Shown: positions 23,445 to 35,264, counted from the stretch's first letter. The stretch: DNA of 64,000 nt from Pachyseris speciosa (GCA_016490735.1 JAEMWC010000001.1:3821001-3885000); one strand, 5' to 3'. Notes: generated from the letters alone by a model not told the origin. Made by a program: numbers and translations.

Positions 23445-23669
23445 TGCAAAACCCAGTGATGGAATGGAAGCAAGACCCAGATGAAACAGATTGCAGATCA
23501 CCAACTTACGGCAAGGCTGTCAGCAAAGAGATGTCATACAGGAAAAGATAGAGAGAGTGCAACATAGCACTCCACCACTCATAAAACCTACTGGCTCCTT
23601 TAGGAGCCACCAAGTTTAATAAAAGTCATAACCAATCAAATACCATCATACAAATTCACTGAGCCAACA

Positions 23670-23744
<75 letters not shown>

Positions 23745-23865
23745 AACATTTATAAGAAATTGATAACTACTGTTGTACTTTATTAATTTTCTTCCAGATT
23801 TAGATGCAAAATGGCGGTATTCATTATGATAGGTTAGTAATGAAGTTCCCAAAGCACATGCATAC
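23445..23865. repeat. Convergent 3' region with long (CA)n microsatellite
   Basis: The tail-to-tail gap between the two transposon genes. A (CA)n run fills about 23669-23740. AATAAA occurs at about 23618 after the plus-strand stop. The minus-strand reading of the run as a Val-Cys protein is not real. Confidence 0.9.
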
Positions 23866-24990
23866 TTACACCCTTTTGTGTCCCATATAGGGCACACCAG
23901 GAGGGTTTGGGTACCGTTTCCGGGTGTCATTTAGGACACACTGGGGCATAAGCTCGCGCAGCTCTACCTCACTAAGACCAGCTGCAGTCTTTCGGTTAAT
24001 ATACAATTCATGCTGCCACAGACCCCTGTCCTTTAGACTTTTCCAGAACTTCCGATAGTCTTTATGGCGCTTTGTATGGTTTCTTATATCAGGGGCACAG
24101 GATCCTTGCATACGGGTCAATTCGCCAACAGTTATGCAAGGACCCATCAGACAGTGTGGACAGGGAGGGTGATCTTCCAACCCACCTAGCACACTGTCTA
24201 CCCATGGATCTTCTGCCTGTACTCGCTCTGGTCCAGATGGTGTTGATGTAGAAGCCTCTGCAGCAGTGGCTTCCACAGGTGCTTCCACATCAGCACTTCT
24301 AACACGTCCACTTTGTCCTGATGCAACTCCTAAAACACAGTAACATATGTAATAAGACCACCACACCAATGAATTAATGAAATGTAATAACATTTCAGTG
24401 CCCACTTTTTCTCTCTCTCAAAACACGAACGATTGTACTGAACACGATATCGAAACATGCTTCGCGTTGTATTTAGATATCTGCAAAAGGCAACGCGTGT
24501 GAAACAAGGAAAACGAACAAAGTTAGGAAATGTTGATTTAAGATGTTTCGACGTAGACGTTTATTAATAGCTTGTTCTACCAATTACAACAGCAAAATGA
24601 TACAAGCACAACGTCAATATTCTGTGACAATATTTCGAATGCTGTAAATATTCTTTGATATTTCCACCGTAACGGCATTCATTATTACACCAGCTTTATA
24701 AAATCTTTCCAAGATCAAAGCAATAAGATGTTTGGAAAGCCGAAACTAATAAACAGATGGTACATTAACCGAGTTCGAAAATACATCGGGCATAAAATAT
24801 ACAAACGGGAACCTTTGTTAGAGTACATTTGCATGAGAATAAATCAAGCATACTGTACAGCAAATAAGAGTTGCGATAAATTTGCATTATAAGTGATCTC
24901 TAGACAAAACTTAAGCTTACCCGAATTTGCTCGCCGAGAAACGCGTCTGTGGCTTACGTATTCCCAATTGTGTGGCAATCGAGCCGTCAT
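23866..24990 (-). CDS. Accessory protein of the Kolobok-like transposon (two exons)
   Basis: Exon 1 is 24921-24990 (ATG at 24990, MTARLPHNWEYVSHRRVSRR) with a GTAAGC donor. Exon 2 is 24329-23866 with a TTTTAG acceptor. Lengths 70 and 464 join to 178 codons in one frame (177 residues). After a Glu/Ala/Ser/Thr-rich linker there is a Cys/His cluster (PPCPHCLMGPCITV), a 'RHKDYRKFWKSLKDRGLW' segment and a basic C-terminus with YPNPPGVPYMGHK. I remember this C-terminal 'YPNP.G.PYMGH' signature from many unnamed coral proteins. The opposed orientation within shared ends suggests a conserved second gene of this transposon family. Its function is unknown; DNA or zinc binding is possible. No defect is visible. 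Confidence 0.7.
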
Positions 24991-25453
24991 TACAGCCTCA
25001 ACTCTACCCAGTTCGCTTTCGGGAACATCGATCGTAACCTAGTGTTATGTATACCACCATTTCTTTTACAGAGACCGAGAGCATTGGCAAACGATAGTTA
25101 ACAAATAAACTCACTTGAACACGAAACATTCTCGCTGCTATGAGAATTCTCTTGGGCTAATTTCCTTGGATCGATGGTTGATTGAAAATCACTGTGCTGC
25201 GAGCGTCGCACGTGTTGTTCGCATAGCCCTCGCGTTTAGTTATGCCTTTGTTTAGCTAGGAACCAATAGAATAAGGTTTTCTATAGATATTCTTTATTTT
25301 CACCAATGGTAAGGCACAATATATCGTGCTATCGCCATTTGCTCTCACGACACGCGGGAGAATTCAAAATGGCGGCCGCCATGTTTGCTGGTTACTCGAT
25401 CACTAATCAAAATCTTCCTAAGGAAGATTTCCTTTTATAGGCACCCCCCGCGT
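24991..25453. other. Right end of the Kolobok-like element
   Basis: 5' region of the minus-strand gene with ATGGCGGCCGCC-like GC-rich spots and a TATA (about 25434 on minus). It ends in the terminal repeat ACCCCCCGCGT. I see no further gene. Confidence 0.5.
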
Positions 25454-26121
25454 TTAAGTTCCACATTTGATTCAGACATCGCATGTCACGTGCCGAATGT
25501 AATGCATGAATTATAGTAAATTATTGTGATTCATTTAGTAACCATAATCCGTAAATGCCATGCGCAGAAGAGTCTAAACAGCACTTTGAAAAATGGCGGT
25601 AGGTGAAGGAATGTGCAGTTTGTGCTTTTTAAAAACAAATATACATTACTTGCCAAGAGTTTCGGACGTTAAATTTTCAGACGTTTTATTTTGGTCGTTT
25701 CATTTTCGGACACTTTTTATCTAATTTTGGTCAAATGCCGGACAATAATTTCGGACACTTTGCTGAAACATGGATAAAGCAATTTTACGCCTACAAAACA
25801 GGAAGTGGACTAAACCAACAGCTGTGAAATGATAGTTTTACTGTATACACAAGGTTTTACAGATACAGCGATGAGAAATAACACAAATTCTGCCAAGCCT
25901 TTATCTCAAGCCAGTTCGCTCCATAAAGGAAACTAAAATAAAGGCTTTGGAACTCAAAATGGAATTTATCTACATTATGTTTTTCATAAAAGGAATAAAG
26001 TTTTTTCTTTCCAGTGATAAAAAGAACGAGCAAAGCGTAATCCAAGTTCTACATGTAGCTATATAATGTATATCAGTTGACGTTGAATACATGTAATGGC
26101 GTCGCCCATGAAAGTACTTAA

Positions 26122-27045
26122 GAGGCTGTCCGCGTTAGAACGGGTAAGGCAAAATTCGGACCGTCACCGATTCCTCTGAGTTTTTCACTGAAAGTCAACC
26201 ATTATATCCCATTAACAAATATCACATTTATGTGGATCAATCATATTTTTTAATTTTTTTCCGAGGCGATTTTCAAAGTCACCTCAAAACCACTCGATTC
26301 GCCATTGCACACTCGATAATTTAGCCATAAATGACGGTAGCTGCCAAAACGTAATTACTCATCCAAACAAGCTGAGACTTTTTTATATCAAATGTCCCTC
26401 TTTTTTCGATAATTTAAAGGTCAAATGATCTTATTCTATGGAAATCTCATGAAGTTATGATTTTTTAAAATACCTCCCGACAATCTCCGGAATGTGCGAA
26501 GCTTGACATGCATGTGGTTTAAATCTATTTTCTCGAATGTGGGACCTGATCTAGAATCGTGTCTATTATAAAGTACAAGTACTAACACCAATGTAGAACA
26601 CTGTGCAATAAAATTTGTGGGCACTCTACTCTGTGCGCCATACAGAGCTCAACGATTTTCACAAATATTCGTTGTTTTGATCAAAACAAGAGACAGCAGT
26701 GGAGCAACCAATAAACCAATTTCTGAATCCTAAACGCTACGACATGCAATAAATACGGCTAAACGTCGAATTCTGGACGAAACATAGTTACTTTTACCCG
26801 TTTAAGCCGTTTTAGCTTTTTTCTCGCTATTTTCAATGATTACAGCAATTCCATCGATTTGCAAATTACGGTACTGGCTTGAACTGTCACGCAACATTTG
26901 AATCCTACCAACCGTTTTCCTCAAAGATGTTTCCTAAGGCAAACGATTGTTTCTTACCTGAGAGTTTTCTCTTAGCCTCTATGGAAAACATTTTCCTTTT
27001 TGTTTGTGACTGTAGTAAAGCTATTTTTGTTTCCCACGCTCCAAT
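26122..27045 (+). repeat. Left long terminal inverted repeat
   Basis: About 924 bp, mirrored at 33397-34327. It contains AAAGTCACCTCAAAACCACT, a Ser/Leu-free AT-rich middle and no meaningful reading frame. ORFs seen here recur in the right copy and are not genes. Confidence 0.88.
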
Positions 27046-27465
27046 AAATTTAAGCCAATTTCTGAAATTCACTTAAAACCACTAAGTTCAACCCGAGAAG
27101 GAGATTGTACCAAACTTGTGAGCTTCTACTTTTTTGCTCAAAATGTATTTTTTATTCTTTTTTCGAAGACGTCACTGATCCAAAAGAATTTTTATTCTAA
27201 AAATGCCTAACCTTCAGGGGGAATTGCGTGTCACTACTGCATGTCGAAAATTCACAAACTCCAAATAAAACACAGAACAAGCTCTACAATGATCTCGTGA
27301 TCTTGAAATGTTTGTAAAATGCTGTAGACATAAAATATAAACTATCCCACGTTTCAACTGGGCAAACGCAATGTTTGCTTTTTGGAGACTTCGGTGTTGT
27401 TTCAGTCTAATTAAATTTATTGTAGCCAGTCTTTATAGCTATTTTGTTCAATTCTGAGAACAAAG
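27046..27465. other. 5' non-coding part of the long-TIR transposon
   Basis: Lies between the left inverted repeat and the first coding exon. AT-rich; no motif recognised. Confidence 0.4.
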
Positions 27466-30400
27466 TGGATGTCCTCACTGCGCGAAATGTCGGCCTTTTC
27501 GCTCAATTGCTCTTTCCATGAGATTCTACAAACTCCGTGTGGATCTAACAGAGACAAGGAGAGCCATGTTTTGCTCTTCGAGTGCAACCTGGATATTTCA
27601 GCCCATTTGGCAAGCTGCCACTTATCGAAATGCGGAGATGTTACAGAAGCCGAACTCATCATGGCAAGAGCGGGTATTCGCAGTTTGTCAGTGAACCAAC
27701 TCTCGGGCATGACCATCTGCCCAAAGCACCGACACACTAGGAAGATTCTGGCGAGCACCAAAGTCATGCCAGTATCCTGGCCATACTGGGAAGATTGCTA
27801 GTGTGTCGGGAAGGCATGTGATCAACTTTAAAATGGTGGACGAAATAACCGTTTTGTTTGGCAAGACCACTACTGCTGTTGGTTCCCGTAAGCGCCTTTC
27901 TTTCTGTGATTTCTATTGAAATTTTTCCCGTTGTCAATGTTTTCAATACGTTTATACACGCCAAACGGCAGACATCAAAATATAATTCTGCTTTTGTTCA
28001 CTTTTTCTTTAGTATTTAAGGTCAGCAGAACAGAATAGGAAGTCTTTTAATAACAGTAAACGCAAAAATTTTCCCAAAAGGGTACAAACGGTTGACTGAA
28101 AGCAGACATAAAAAAGTTCGATTTATGCAGTTTGACGTTTGCCGTAAACTTCATGTTTAACCTCTTGTTATAATCAAATCGGAGTGAGTAGATCGCTTAT
28201 TTCGTACTAAATATTGGTAATAAGACTCAGTAAAGTCCAGTCTGCATCATACGCGGGAGTCTGATTTGTTTAACCATGAATATGCATGATTAAAGATAGA
28301 AGTGCATGACACGAACCCCTGTTACCATCAATAAGTGAATCATGTTGACGAGTTTTTATGAACAATGTCCCAATTACCTCTACTCGCAACTCTTCGGTTT
28401 TCGTTTGTTGAAGAAGGCCGTAAGCTTTGCCTAAAGCTTAGCTGCAGTAGATTGGCAGTATTCTCGTCATTTTTGTTCCTACCGCGGAACGCCCTAACAC
28501 GGATGGGAGTTATGCAGATTGAGATAAAACAGTTAAGCCGCGCGAGTTGCGAGAAGTGCGGGCTCGCCCCATTCCCTCCCGGTTTTCCCCAGACTTAATA
28601 TAACTTGATTACAACTTTTCCGTCGCGCGTCGGATTTCAAGGGAAAAAAAACTGACTGGTCGTAATGGCTGTTTAAACTAGATTCCCACCATTCTATTTT
28701 TCTTCGCGTGTGACGCGAAAGATGTATACAGCTATTTCAAGAAAGGTTGTCGGTAAAAAGTGCACGCGTCAAGCCCGTTTCTAGAGTTCAACATTGCAAA
28801 AAATCTGAAAAAATGGCGCAAGACGCCATGGACGTATGTTTCATGCTAATTTCTCAGCTTTTGCCGAGATGCCGGTTCAAGTCTAGAAATGGTGAAATTA
28901 AATGTACCCGCAATACCTTTCGGGATCGTTGCATGCACTTTTTACCGTCCGACAACCTTACTTGAAACAGCTGTATAGTTTTCCACCCAGCGCTCGTCGG
29001 ATTTCAGGAACAAAGACCCAATGCTTGCAGTATAGCGTTGCAGGTTCCGTCACTTTCCTAATTTCTCAAGAACGACAATGAGCTAGAACAAGACCTAATT
29101 TTGCCACCTACTGTGAAAGAAATAAACAATTTGTCTGTAATGTGTGTCTGCAAACATAACTTGTATAGAAGAAAAGCTTACATCCATGATTTAACACCTT
29201 TATGTACATATATGCACAGCCATTTGCACATCATGCCGCAAGAAACATGCTGAGCGACTGTTAAATTTAGGATGGCAAAGCCCTAGTAAACGCGTGGAAC
29301 AGCAAGCAGCGGTCGGTCCTCCTGAGGATTTCCAAAGGTTTCTTGAACACATAACAGTTTTTTTAGAACCCCCTCTAAGGCTGGAGGGGATTGAAAATGA
29401 CAAACTGATGGTACTTGCTTTTTGGAATTTGTACCAGTTCGACTACAGCGTTCCTTCTCTCAAGAACTTTGTTTTATTTTTAGGGCCGCAAAATCCAATG
29501 CAAAGAGTGCTATTAGTGCTCATGCAGCTTAGATGGAGACAACGCCATTTAGACAGCTATCTACTCCTGATTCATGGAATGCAATCAGTCCATGTTGGAC
29601 TGCAGATATCGCCAAATCCATGCCTCATCAGGATACAAAGATCCTGAGTGCGTACAACACAGCCATGGATGAGATCGCCACCAAAGTATCAGTGAGTCCG
29701 CGAGAACCCCTGACATCACATTTAAGCTCCTGGGAGAACAGCACTTCAGCTCAACGGCAATATTACATCCAGAAAGCCACTGAAGACTGCAGGCTTGTGT
29801 GTGACGTGATAGCACCAAATGATGGGATGCAGCTCTTCGCGGCCTTCACGGCTGGAGATCAAGAAAAAGGAAACGACGAGTCCATGGTCGATGACGTCGT
29901 AAAAACTCTGATGAACGCATACAAAAATGCCAAAAACAGGAACACCAAAACTCAAATCCTGAGTTTGTACGCATACAGGTACTCGGTGAGCACTCTAAAA
30001 AACATCCACGTATCTTATGGCAAGCTGTCTTCGCCTCAAATACACAAAGCACGATGCCACGCAAGGACCCTGGGTCCCGGTAGTATTCCTAAGGTGGCGA
30101 AATATCATCAAGTTCGCGTTGACATGAGCAAAGTCGATCATTTCATAGACTTCATCAATCGCCCGTATTTCTATCAAGACGTGTCATACGGAACAAAGCT
30201 GTTGAAGCTAGATAGTGGCGAAACCATTGAGATGCCGAACGTTGTGCGTACGGTAACACGCTCAACCATGATCAGCCAGTATACGCAGTTCTGTCAGGAG
30301 GAGAAATGTGAACCTCTTAGTCGCTCCACTTTGTTCAAGATTTTACAAGTCAGAGAAGCTTCTCAAAGAAAATCCTTATAGGGTCTCGATAACACCGCTG

Positions 30401-32420
30401 CCGACGGTTCCGCTGCTTTTCACACAATTGAAATGATAGTTGGTGATCTCAAGAAAGGAGGATTAAATAGACAGTGGTGCGTTGAAGTCAAAGAAATGTT
30501 AAAAGATGCAAAACGCTACTTGAAGACTGGCTATTGCGTTCACTGTAAACCAGAGAAGGCTGACTGCCCGCAAGATCCCGATTTCCAAGAGAGCTGCCCC
30601 CACCAGCACTTGGAAACTTGTGATGATTGCCAGAATCTGCGAAATGTTCTTAATGAAGTGGAAGGCCACATTCAAGGCTTATCTTGGAATCCTTACAGCA
30701 AAGAGCAACAAGACGATCTACTCTGTGACTTTAAGCAGGCACGCTCAGACATCTTGCAGTGGAAGGCTCATATCATCCGATCCGTCAACCAGGAAGCAAC
30801 AAAGCAAGATCAAATGAAAATGATTTCTAACAATCCGAACTCAGCACTCATTGTAATGGACTGGGCAATGAAGTTTCTTCAGCTCAGATATCGCGAGAAG
30901 CAATCGGATTGGTACGGTAAGAGAGGTTTGAGTTGGCATATCTCGACAGTCATCTCCAGAGATCCAGAAAAAGCCGACAGTTTAGAGCTTCAGTCGTATG
31001 CTCATCTGCTGGATACCTGTCAGCTGGATTGGTTTGCCGTATGTTCAATTATCAAGAGCACGCTGAAGGAAATCAAGATCCAGAAACCACACGTCACCCA
31101 TGTTTACTTGCGCTCGGACGAAGCAGGCTGTTATCACAACAACTCTCTGATTGCTGCAGCGAATGATCTTGGCCAGCGAGTAGGTATAACCATTTGCCGC
31201 TATGACTACTCAGAGCCACAGTACGGCAAAGATGTATGTGATCGAATCTTGTGCCCCATGAAGGCAAGCATCCGAAGATATTGTAACGAAGGACATGACA
31301 TTCTAACAGCAGCAGACATGAGAAAAGCGCTTTCAGAGGACCAGTAAAAGGTACGTCAGCGTGGGTCTGCGTAGTTGACGAGGCGAACATATCGTTAGAA
31401 GTGAACAAGATAGACGGCGTCAGCAAGTTACATAACATCAAGTTTGAGGAGGAGGGCATTCGCGTCTGGAGATTGTATGGGGTAGGTCGTGGGAAGGAGG
31501 TTCCTTTCAAAAACCTGGTTACAAAGAGACAAGGGAACACCGGCCTCTTCATCAGTGAAGACTTTTTCACTTGTAGAGATGCACGTATTTACAAGTGCAA
31601 AGACGCTGAGCCTGAGAGCTCAGATGAAGACACCGATGCGGCCGACACCAGCTCGGACATAGAAATGTTCGAATGCTCGGAGCCCGGATGTGTGAAGAGT
31701 TTCCAAACGTTTTCGGAACTTGAGTCACATTTAGATATCGGGGACCACTGTGTATCACTCTACGACAAGCTTCGTAAGGATTGGGTGGATATGTTCACTA
31801 CGGCAGTCAACATAGCTGAAGACGCAGGGTGTGCAGATAGTACCCAAGAGCGTGTATGCCAGACTTCCCCGTCACACCAATCGGTTGAAATGGGCTGGGC
31901 GCTACCCAAGGGACGGGTAGGATCCTCCAGGTTCAGTGACAAGGTGAAAAAATACCTTACAGCAAGATTTGACCTTGGCGAGCAGACCGGGCAAAAAGCT
32001 GACCCTCAGCAGGTTTCCAGCGATATGCGGCAAGCGAGGGACGAGCAGAACAATAGGCTGTTCGATAGAGAAGAATGGCTGACCAAGAGCCAAGTCCAAG
32101 GGTTCTTTTCCCGCCTTGCAGCGGCTAGACGAAGACAAAAGGGAGCGGCAGAAATTGAACTTAGTCCTAGAGACCTACTGCGAGAGGATGAAGAAGCTGA
32201 TAGACAACTGCTTATGGAGGAGGTAGCTAACGAACTGAGGCCGCAACACCCACTGTCATACGATTGCTTCAACCTGTGCGAGTATGCAAGGGAAAACAAA
32301 CTGAACCAATTTAACCTGCCAATGCTTAAGCAAATCTTGCGCCATTTTGAAGTTCCATTTAAATCTAAAGGAAAGAAAAAAGACCTGATTGAACAACTTG
32401 TTATTCATACAAGAATGTGA
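27466..32420 (+). pseudogene. Large DDE-like transposase with zinc motifs and SAP-like tail (superfamily unassigned)
   Basis: Exon 1 (to 27887) holds MTICPKH and, after a slip near 27733, SCQYPGH; its GTAAGC donor joins an acceptor at 29219 to give VGSPICTSCRKKH, completing a Cys/His cluster across the intron. Exon 2 runs 29220-32420 with a frame change near 29500, a TAG at 30379-30381 in place of a probable CAG, and a one-base slip near 31340. The core has Asp in VMDWAMKF (30859), YGKRGLSWHIS, Asp in RSDEAGCYHN (31117) and YSEPQYGKDVCDRI (Glu 31212, Asp 31231/31240), compatible with an RNase-H-fold nuclease. A C2H2 finger (CSEPGCVKSFQ..H, about 31675) and a SAP-like end (LPMLKQILRHFEVPFKSKGK, about 32310) follow. 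I remember the core from many unnamed animal proteins. Confidence 0.75.
27888..29219 (+). other. Intron of the long-TIR transposase
   Basis: 1332 bases, GT..AG, restoring a Cys/His motif across the join. Internal ORFs (for example 28365-28598) have no domain. Two GTCGGATTTCA.G pieces (about 28630 and 28998) are the only repeat noticed. Confidence 0.55.
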
Positions 32421-33396
32421 CTGCTTTCCTTGAATTACACTGAATACATAGAAACAAGTACGTTTGTAAGTTTGGCCCCAGCCCATTGTAGGGCTTAGAG
32501 TTAAACTCAGTATCAAGGTAAAATGATATAGCTCATGAATGACATGATTGTGATAATACAGAGACTCAGGGTAGTTCATGAGCAAATGAAAATTCATAAA
32601 AGGAAAGAGTCATTTTAAACTTATTGAATTAATGCAGAAAAGAATACGTGTCAAAGAAGGGCTTGCTACTCCCTTCGATATCTTATTTACCGATTGTTGT
32701 AGAATGTGAAAAGCGCATTTGTGTTAACATCTATTATCTCGTTTCTAATAATTTCACCCTTAACTTATGACGCTGAATGTTAAACAAACGCATCTTTTCA
32801 ATAGACAATGTAATTACCGGACCTGTAGGTCTAACATACAAATTATACCTTATCCGATGGATGAAGCCGTTACTAATTAAGTGCGTAATTTCTTTTGGTT
32901 TCGTTACTTCCTTAATATTTAAGAGACTTCCGACATTAGTCAGTATATCGTCGAACTTGCTTTGTGTTTACGGTGATGGGGGAGTATAGGCCAGGAGTGT
33001 CCATATTCATCACACAAATGTCAGCAAAGTTGACTGCAAGAATCAGTGGCACTTCAGAAGGAAAATTCTTTCGAAAAAGTCGCTACGGAAAAAAATTGTA
33101 AATTGATGTAACTCAAAAGCTAAGCTCACAATGTTTGCGCGATTTAGTTCTTGGGGTTTGGCAATAGGTGGTTTGCAGCCAATCTCTAGAGACACAGATA
33201 ACAATGGTGAAACAAACAAATGCTGGTGGACGAACAAAAGGAGCTAATGAGAGATGTATTGTTTACGTCCACCAGCATGGCGGCGATGACGTAACGTGCA
33301 AACCACCTATATAGGCAACGTGTCTGGTTTGAATTGGTTTTTAAAATGGAATTAGCGCGAAACGAACAAGTCATTCCCGAAAAACAAACAAGCGTG
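32421..33396. other. 3' non-coding part of the long-TIR transposon
   Basis: No gene. It contains the small MITE at 33164-33310 just before the right terminal repeat. Confidence 0.45.
33164..33310. mobile_element. Small MITE
   Basis: ATAGGTGGTTTGCA at 33164 is matched by its complement ending at 33310, with an inner pair TGCTGGTGGACG/CGTCCACCAGCA. Non-coding and about 147 bp. Confidence 0.65.
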
Positions 33397-34327
33397 GGAA
33401 TACAAAAAACCTCCACTACAGCCACCAACAAAAGGGAAAATTTCTGCATAGAGGCTAAGAGAAAACTCTCAGGCAAGAAACAATCGTTTGCCTTAGGAAA
33501 CATCTTTGAGGAAAACGGTTGGTGGGATTCAAATGTTGCGTGACAGTTTGAGCCAGTACCGTAATTTGCAAATCCATGGAAAGGGAAATATTTACTGCTG
33601 TACTATATCATTGAAAATAGCGAGAAAAAAGCTAAAACGGCTTAAACGGCTAAAAGTAACTATGTTTCATCCAGAATTCGACGTTAAGCCGTATTTATCG
33701 CATTTCTTAGCGTTTAGGATTCAGAAATTGGTTTATTGGTTGCTCCGCTGCTGTCTCTTGTTTTGATCAAAATAACGAATATTTGTGAAAATCGTTGAGC
33801 TCTGTATGGCGCACAGGGTAGAGTGCCCACAAATTTTATTGCACAGTGTTCTACATTGGTGTTAGTACTTGTACTTTATAATAGACACGATTCTAGATCA
33901 GGTCCCACATTCGAGAAAATAGATTTAAACCACATGCATGTCAAGCTTTGCACATTCCGGAGATTGTCGGGAGGTATTTTAAACAAATCATAACTTCATG
34001 AGATTTCCATAGAATAAGATCATTTGACCTTTAAATTATCGAAAAAAGATGGAACTTTGATGTAAAAAATTCTCAGCTTGTTTGGATAAGTAATTACGTT
34101 TTGGCAGCTACCGTCATTTATGGCTAAATTGTCGAGTGTGCAATGGCGAATCGAGTGGTTTTGAGGTGACTTTGAAAATTGCCTCGGAAAAAAAATTAAA
34201 AATACGATCCATCCAAATAAATGTGATATTTGTTAATGGGATATAATGGTTAACGTTCAGTGAAAAACTCAGAGGAATCGGTGACGGTCCGAATTTTGCC
34301 TTACCCGTTCTAACGCGGACAGGCCTC
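33397..34327 (-). repeat. Right long terminal inverted repeat
   Basis: Mirror copy of 26122-27045. Differences are single bases and short gaps (for example GGCTGTCC against GGCCTGTCC at the tip). Confidence 0.88.
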
Positions 34328-34456
34328 TTAAAAGTTCTACTCCGACTGTACTTTAAAACTTTCGGACGCTTAAGAAGTTCGGACGGTTTTATTTTCTGAC
34401 ACCTTTTTAGTACGAAATTAAAATCGCCAGTAATTTTTGGCAAGTAATGTAATTGT

Positions 34457-34714
34457 TTGACGTGCAGAAATTATTATTGTATGAGGTGCTTCGAGTTTGA
34501 AAATGAAGAGGACATTCCTAGGTGGAAAGAGGGAAAATCTGTGGCATGTTGTGACACGCGCTTCAATGAAACGATGAAAAGGCACGAGTCGAGTGAAGGC
34601 CAAGATGATGCTGTTGGCAGTGAAGATATTATTTCAACTTTGTTTGTTCATTTATTCTCAGAGTACAAAGTGCTGACAGAGGAGACTGGGAATATTGAAG
34701 GCGGACAGAGTTAA
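34457..34714 (+). other. Small open frame in the outer element, Cys-rich
   Basis: Reads RNYYCMRCFEFENEEDIPRW and on to an acidic tail, 85 residues. Across the nested insertions, an ATG at about 25597 begins MAVGEGMCSLCF in a similar CxxC style. The two could be halves of one small zinc-binding protein of the outer element, but the frames do not join without splicing. Not recognised. Confidence 0.3.
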
Positions 34715-34832
34715 ATTTGGCAGCATTAAATTGACGTCTGAATCAAATGCTGCATTTAATTATTTTAGTCGACTAAAATAGGAGTTATTTTCAGCACATG
34801 TGAAATGCAATGTTTGAACCGGGCCAAGTCTG

Positions 34833-35264
34833 AGCATCCTTAGGCTGTGAGTCTGATTTGTCCCATTCACAAAGCAAATCCATCTTCACCATCACTCATC
34901 GTTGTTTACAAACAGTGCCTGTTGTGTACTGAATGCACTGTTTATGCAAAAGTAACAAACATATTTACCACGCATACCAGGAGACAAAAGAAAATTTCTA
35001 TACCGTATTGTTCTGTAAATAATACAGAACTAAATTCAATCTCACTGTGTACCAGTATAAAAAAACACGTCTACGCATTATTGTAAAAAAAAAACGCGAT
35101 AACCGAAATCAAGAAAAAATATGTTTAAAGTTGAAACCTCACCTCCTACAATCTACCATTAAAAGTATTTTAAAATAAAACATGACCAAGTAGAAAGTAA
35201 GTTTTTCGTTATTTAATGGCCTTCTATTTCTTTTAGAAAAGCTCACCAACTGACAAATAAGCAT
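34833..35264. other. No gene seen
   Basis: AT-rich; ORFs here lack any domain. Confidence 0.35.

Larger units (their letters stand above)
18723..25453. mobile_element. Kolobok-like DNA transposon, TTAA target site
   Basis: The left end ACGCGGGGGCGCGCTATAAA and the inverse of the right end ACGCGGGGGGTGCCTATAAA form short inverted repeats, each followed by a TATA-box-like stretch. TTAA duplicates flank both (18719-18722 and 25454-25457). Inside is an 11-exon DDE-type transposase gene on plus and a two-exon gene on minus that converge near 23.6 kb. TTAA target choice, the 'D.RxDS' transposase core and the accessory ORF fit Kolobok as I remember it. I cannot run a database check, so the superfamily name is provisional. 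Both ends and duplications are intact, so the insertion is comparatively young. Confidence 0.8.
26122..34327. mobile_element. TTAA transposon with ~0.9-kb terminal inverted repeats
   Basis: The ends GAGGCTGTCCGCGTTAGAAC (left) and GAGGCCTGTCCGCGTTAGAA (right, inverted) are flanked by TTAA (26118-26121 and 34328-34331). Colinear similarity continues inward to about 27045 and about 33397, with only scattered differences, giving inverted repeats of about 920-930 bp. The interior codes for one large transposase-like protein on plus. Long, nearly identical TIRs imply recent activity or gene-conversion-like homogenisation. The superfamily is not assigned: TTAA occurs in piggyBac, Kolobok and some Sola elements, but the protein does not look like piggyBac. 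Confidence 0.88.
25644..34449. mobile_element. TIR element (TA target) interrupted by the long-TIR transposon
   Basis: CATTACTTGCCAA at 25644 has its exact complement ending at 34449. TA flanks both (25642-25643 and 34450-34451), as for mariner-like MITEs. Further in, the arms share TTCGGAC.., TTTTATTTT and ACACTTTTT.. blocks. Without the inner 8.2-kb insertion the element would be only about 0.6 kb and non-coding. Confidence 0.55.
18568..34826. mobile_element. Putative outer TIR element enclosing two TTAA transposons
   Basis: The segment starting GGCCTGGTTCAAACG (18568) is mirrored by the complement of 34784-34826, giving inverted ends of about 43 bp with a handful of mismatches (shared GCATTTCACATGTGC). 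If the two inner insertions are removed (18723-25453 and 25644-34449), a compact element of about 0.7 kb remains. It contains one small open frame around 25597 and 34457-34714. I could not find a clear target duplication, so the outermost boundary is tentative. The same motif recurs, diverged and inverted, at 18620-18650, 25460-25510 and 34740-34765. Confidence 0.4.

Noticed and set aside
23646..23930. Minus-strand ORF with a Val-Cys repeat
   Set aside because: It is the (CA)n microsatellite read in frame, fused to the tail of the true accessory gene in another frame.
33334..33766. ORFs at the right long terminal repeat
   Set aside because: They lie wholly or mostly in the inverted repeat, and the mirror copy at 26.4-27.1 kb carries related frames; no domain.
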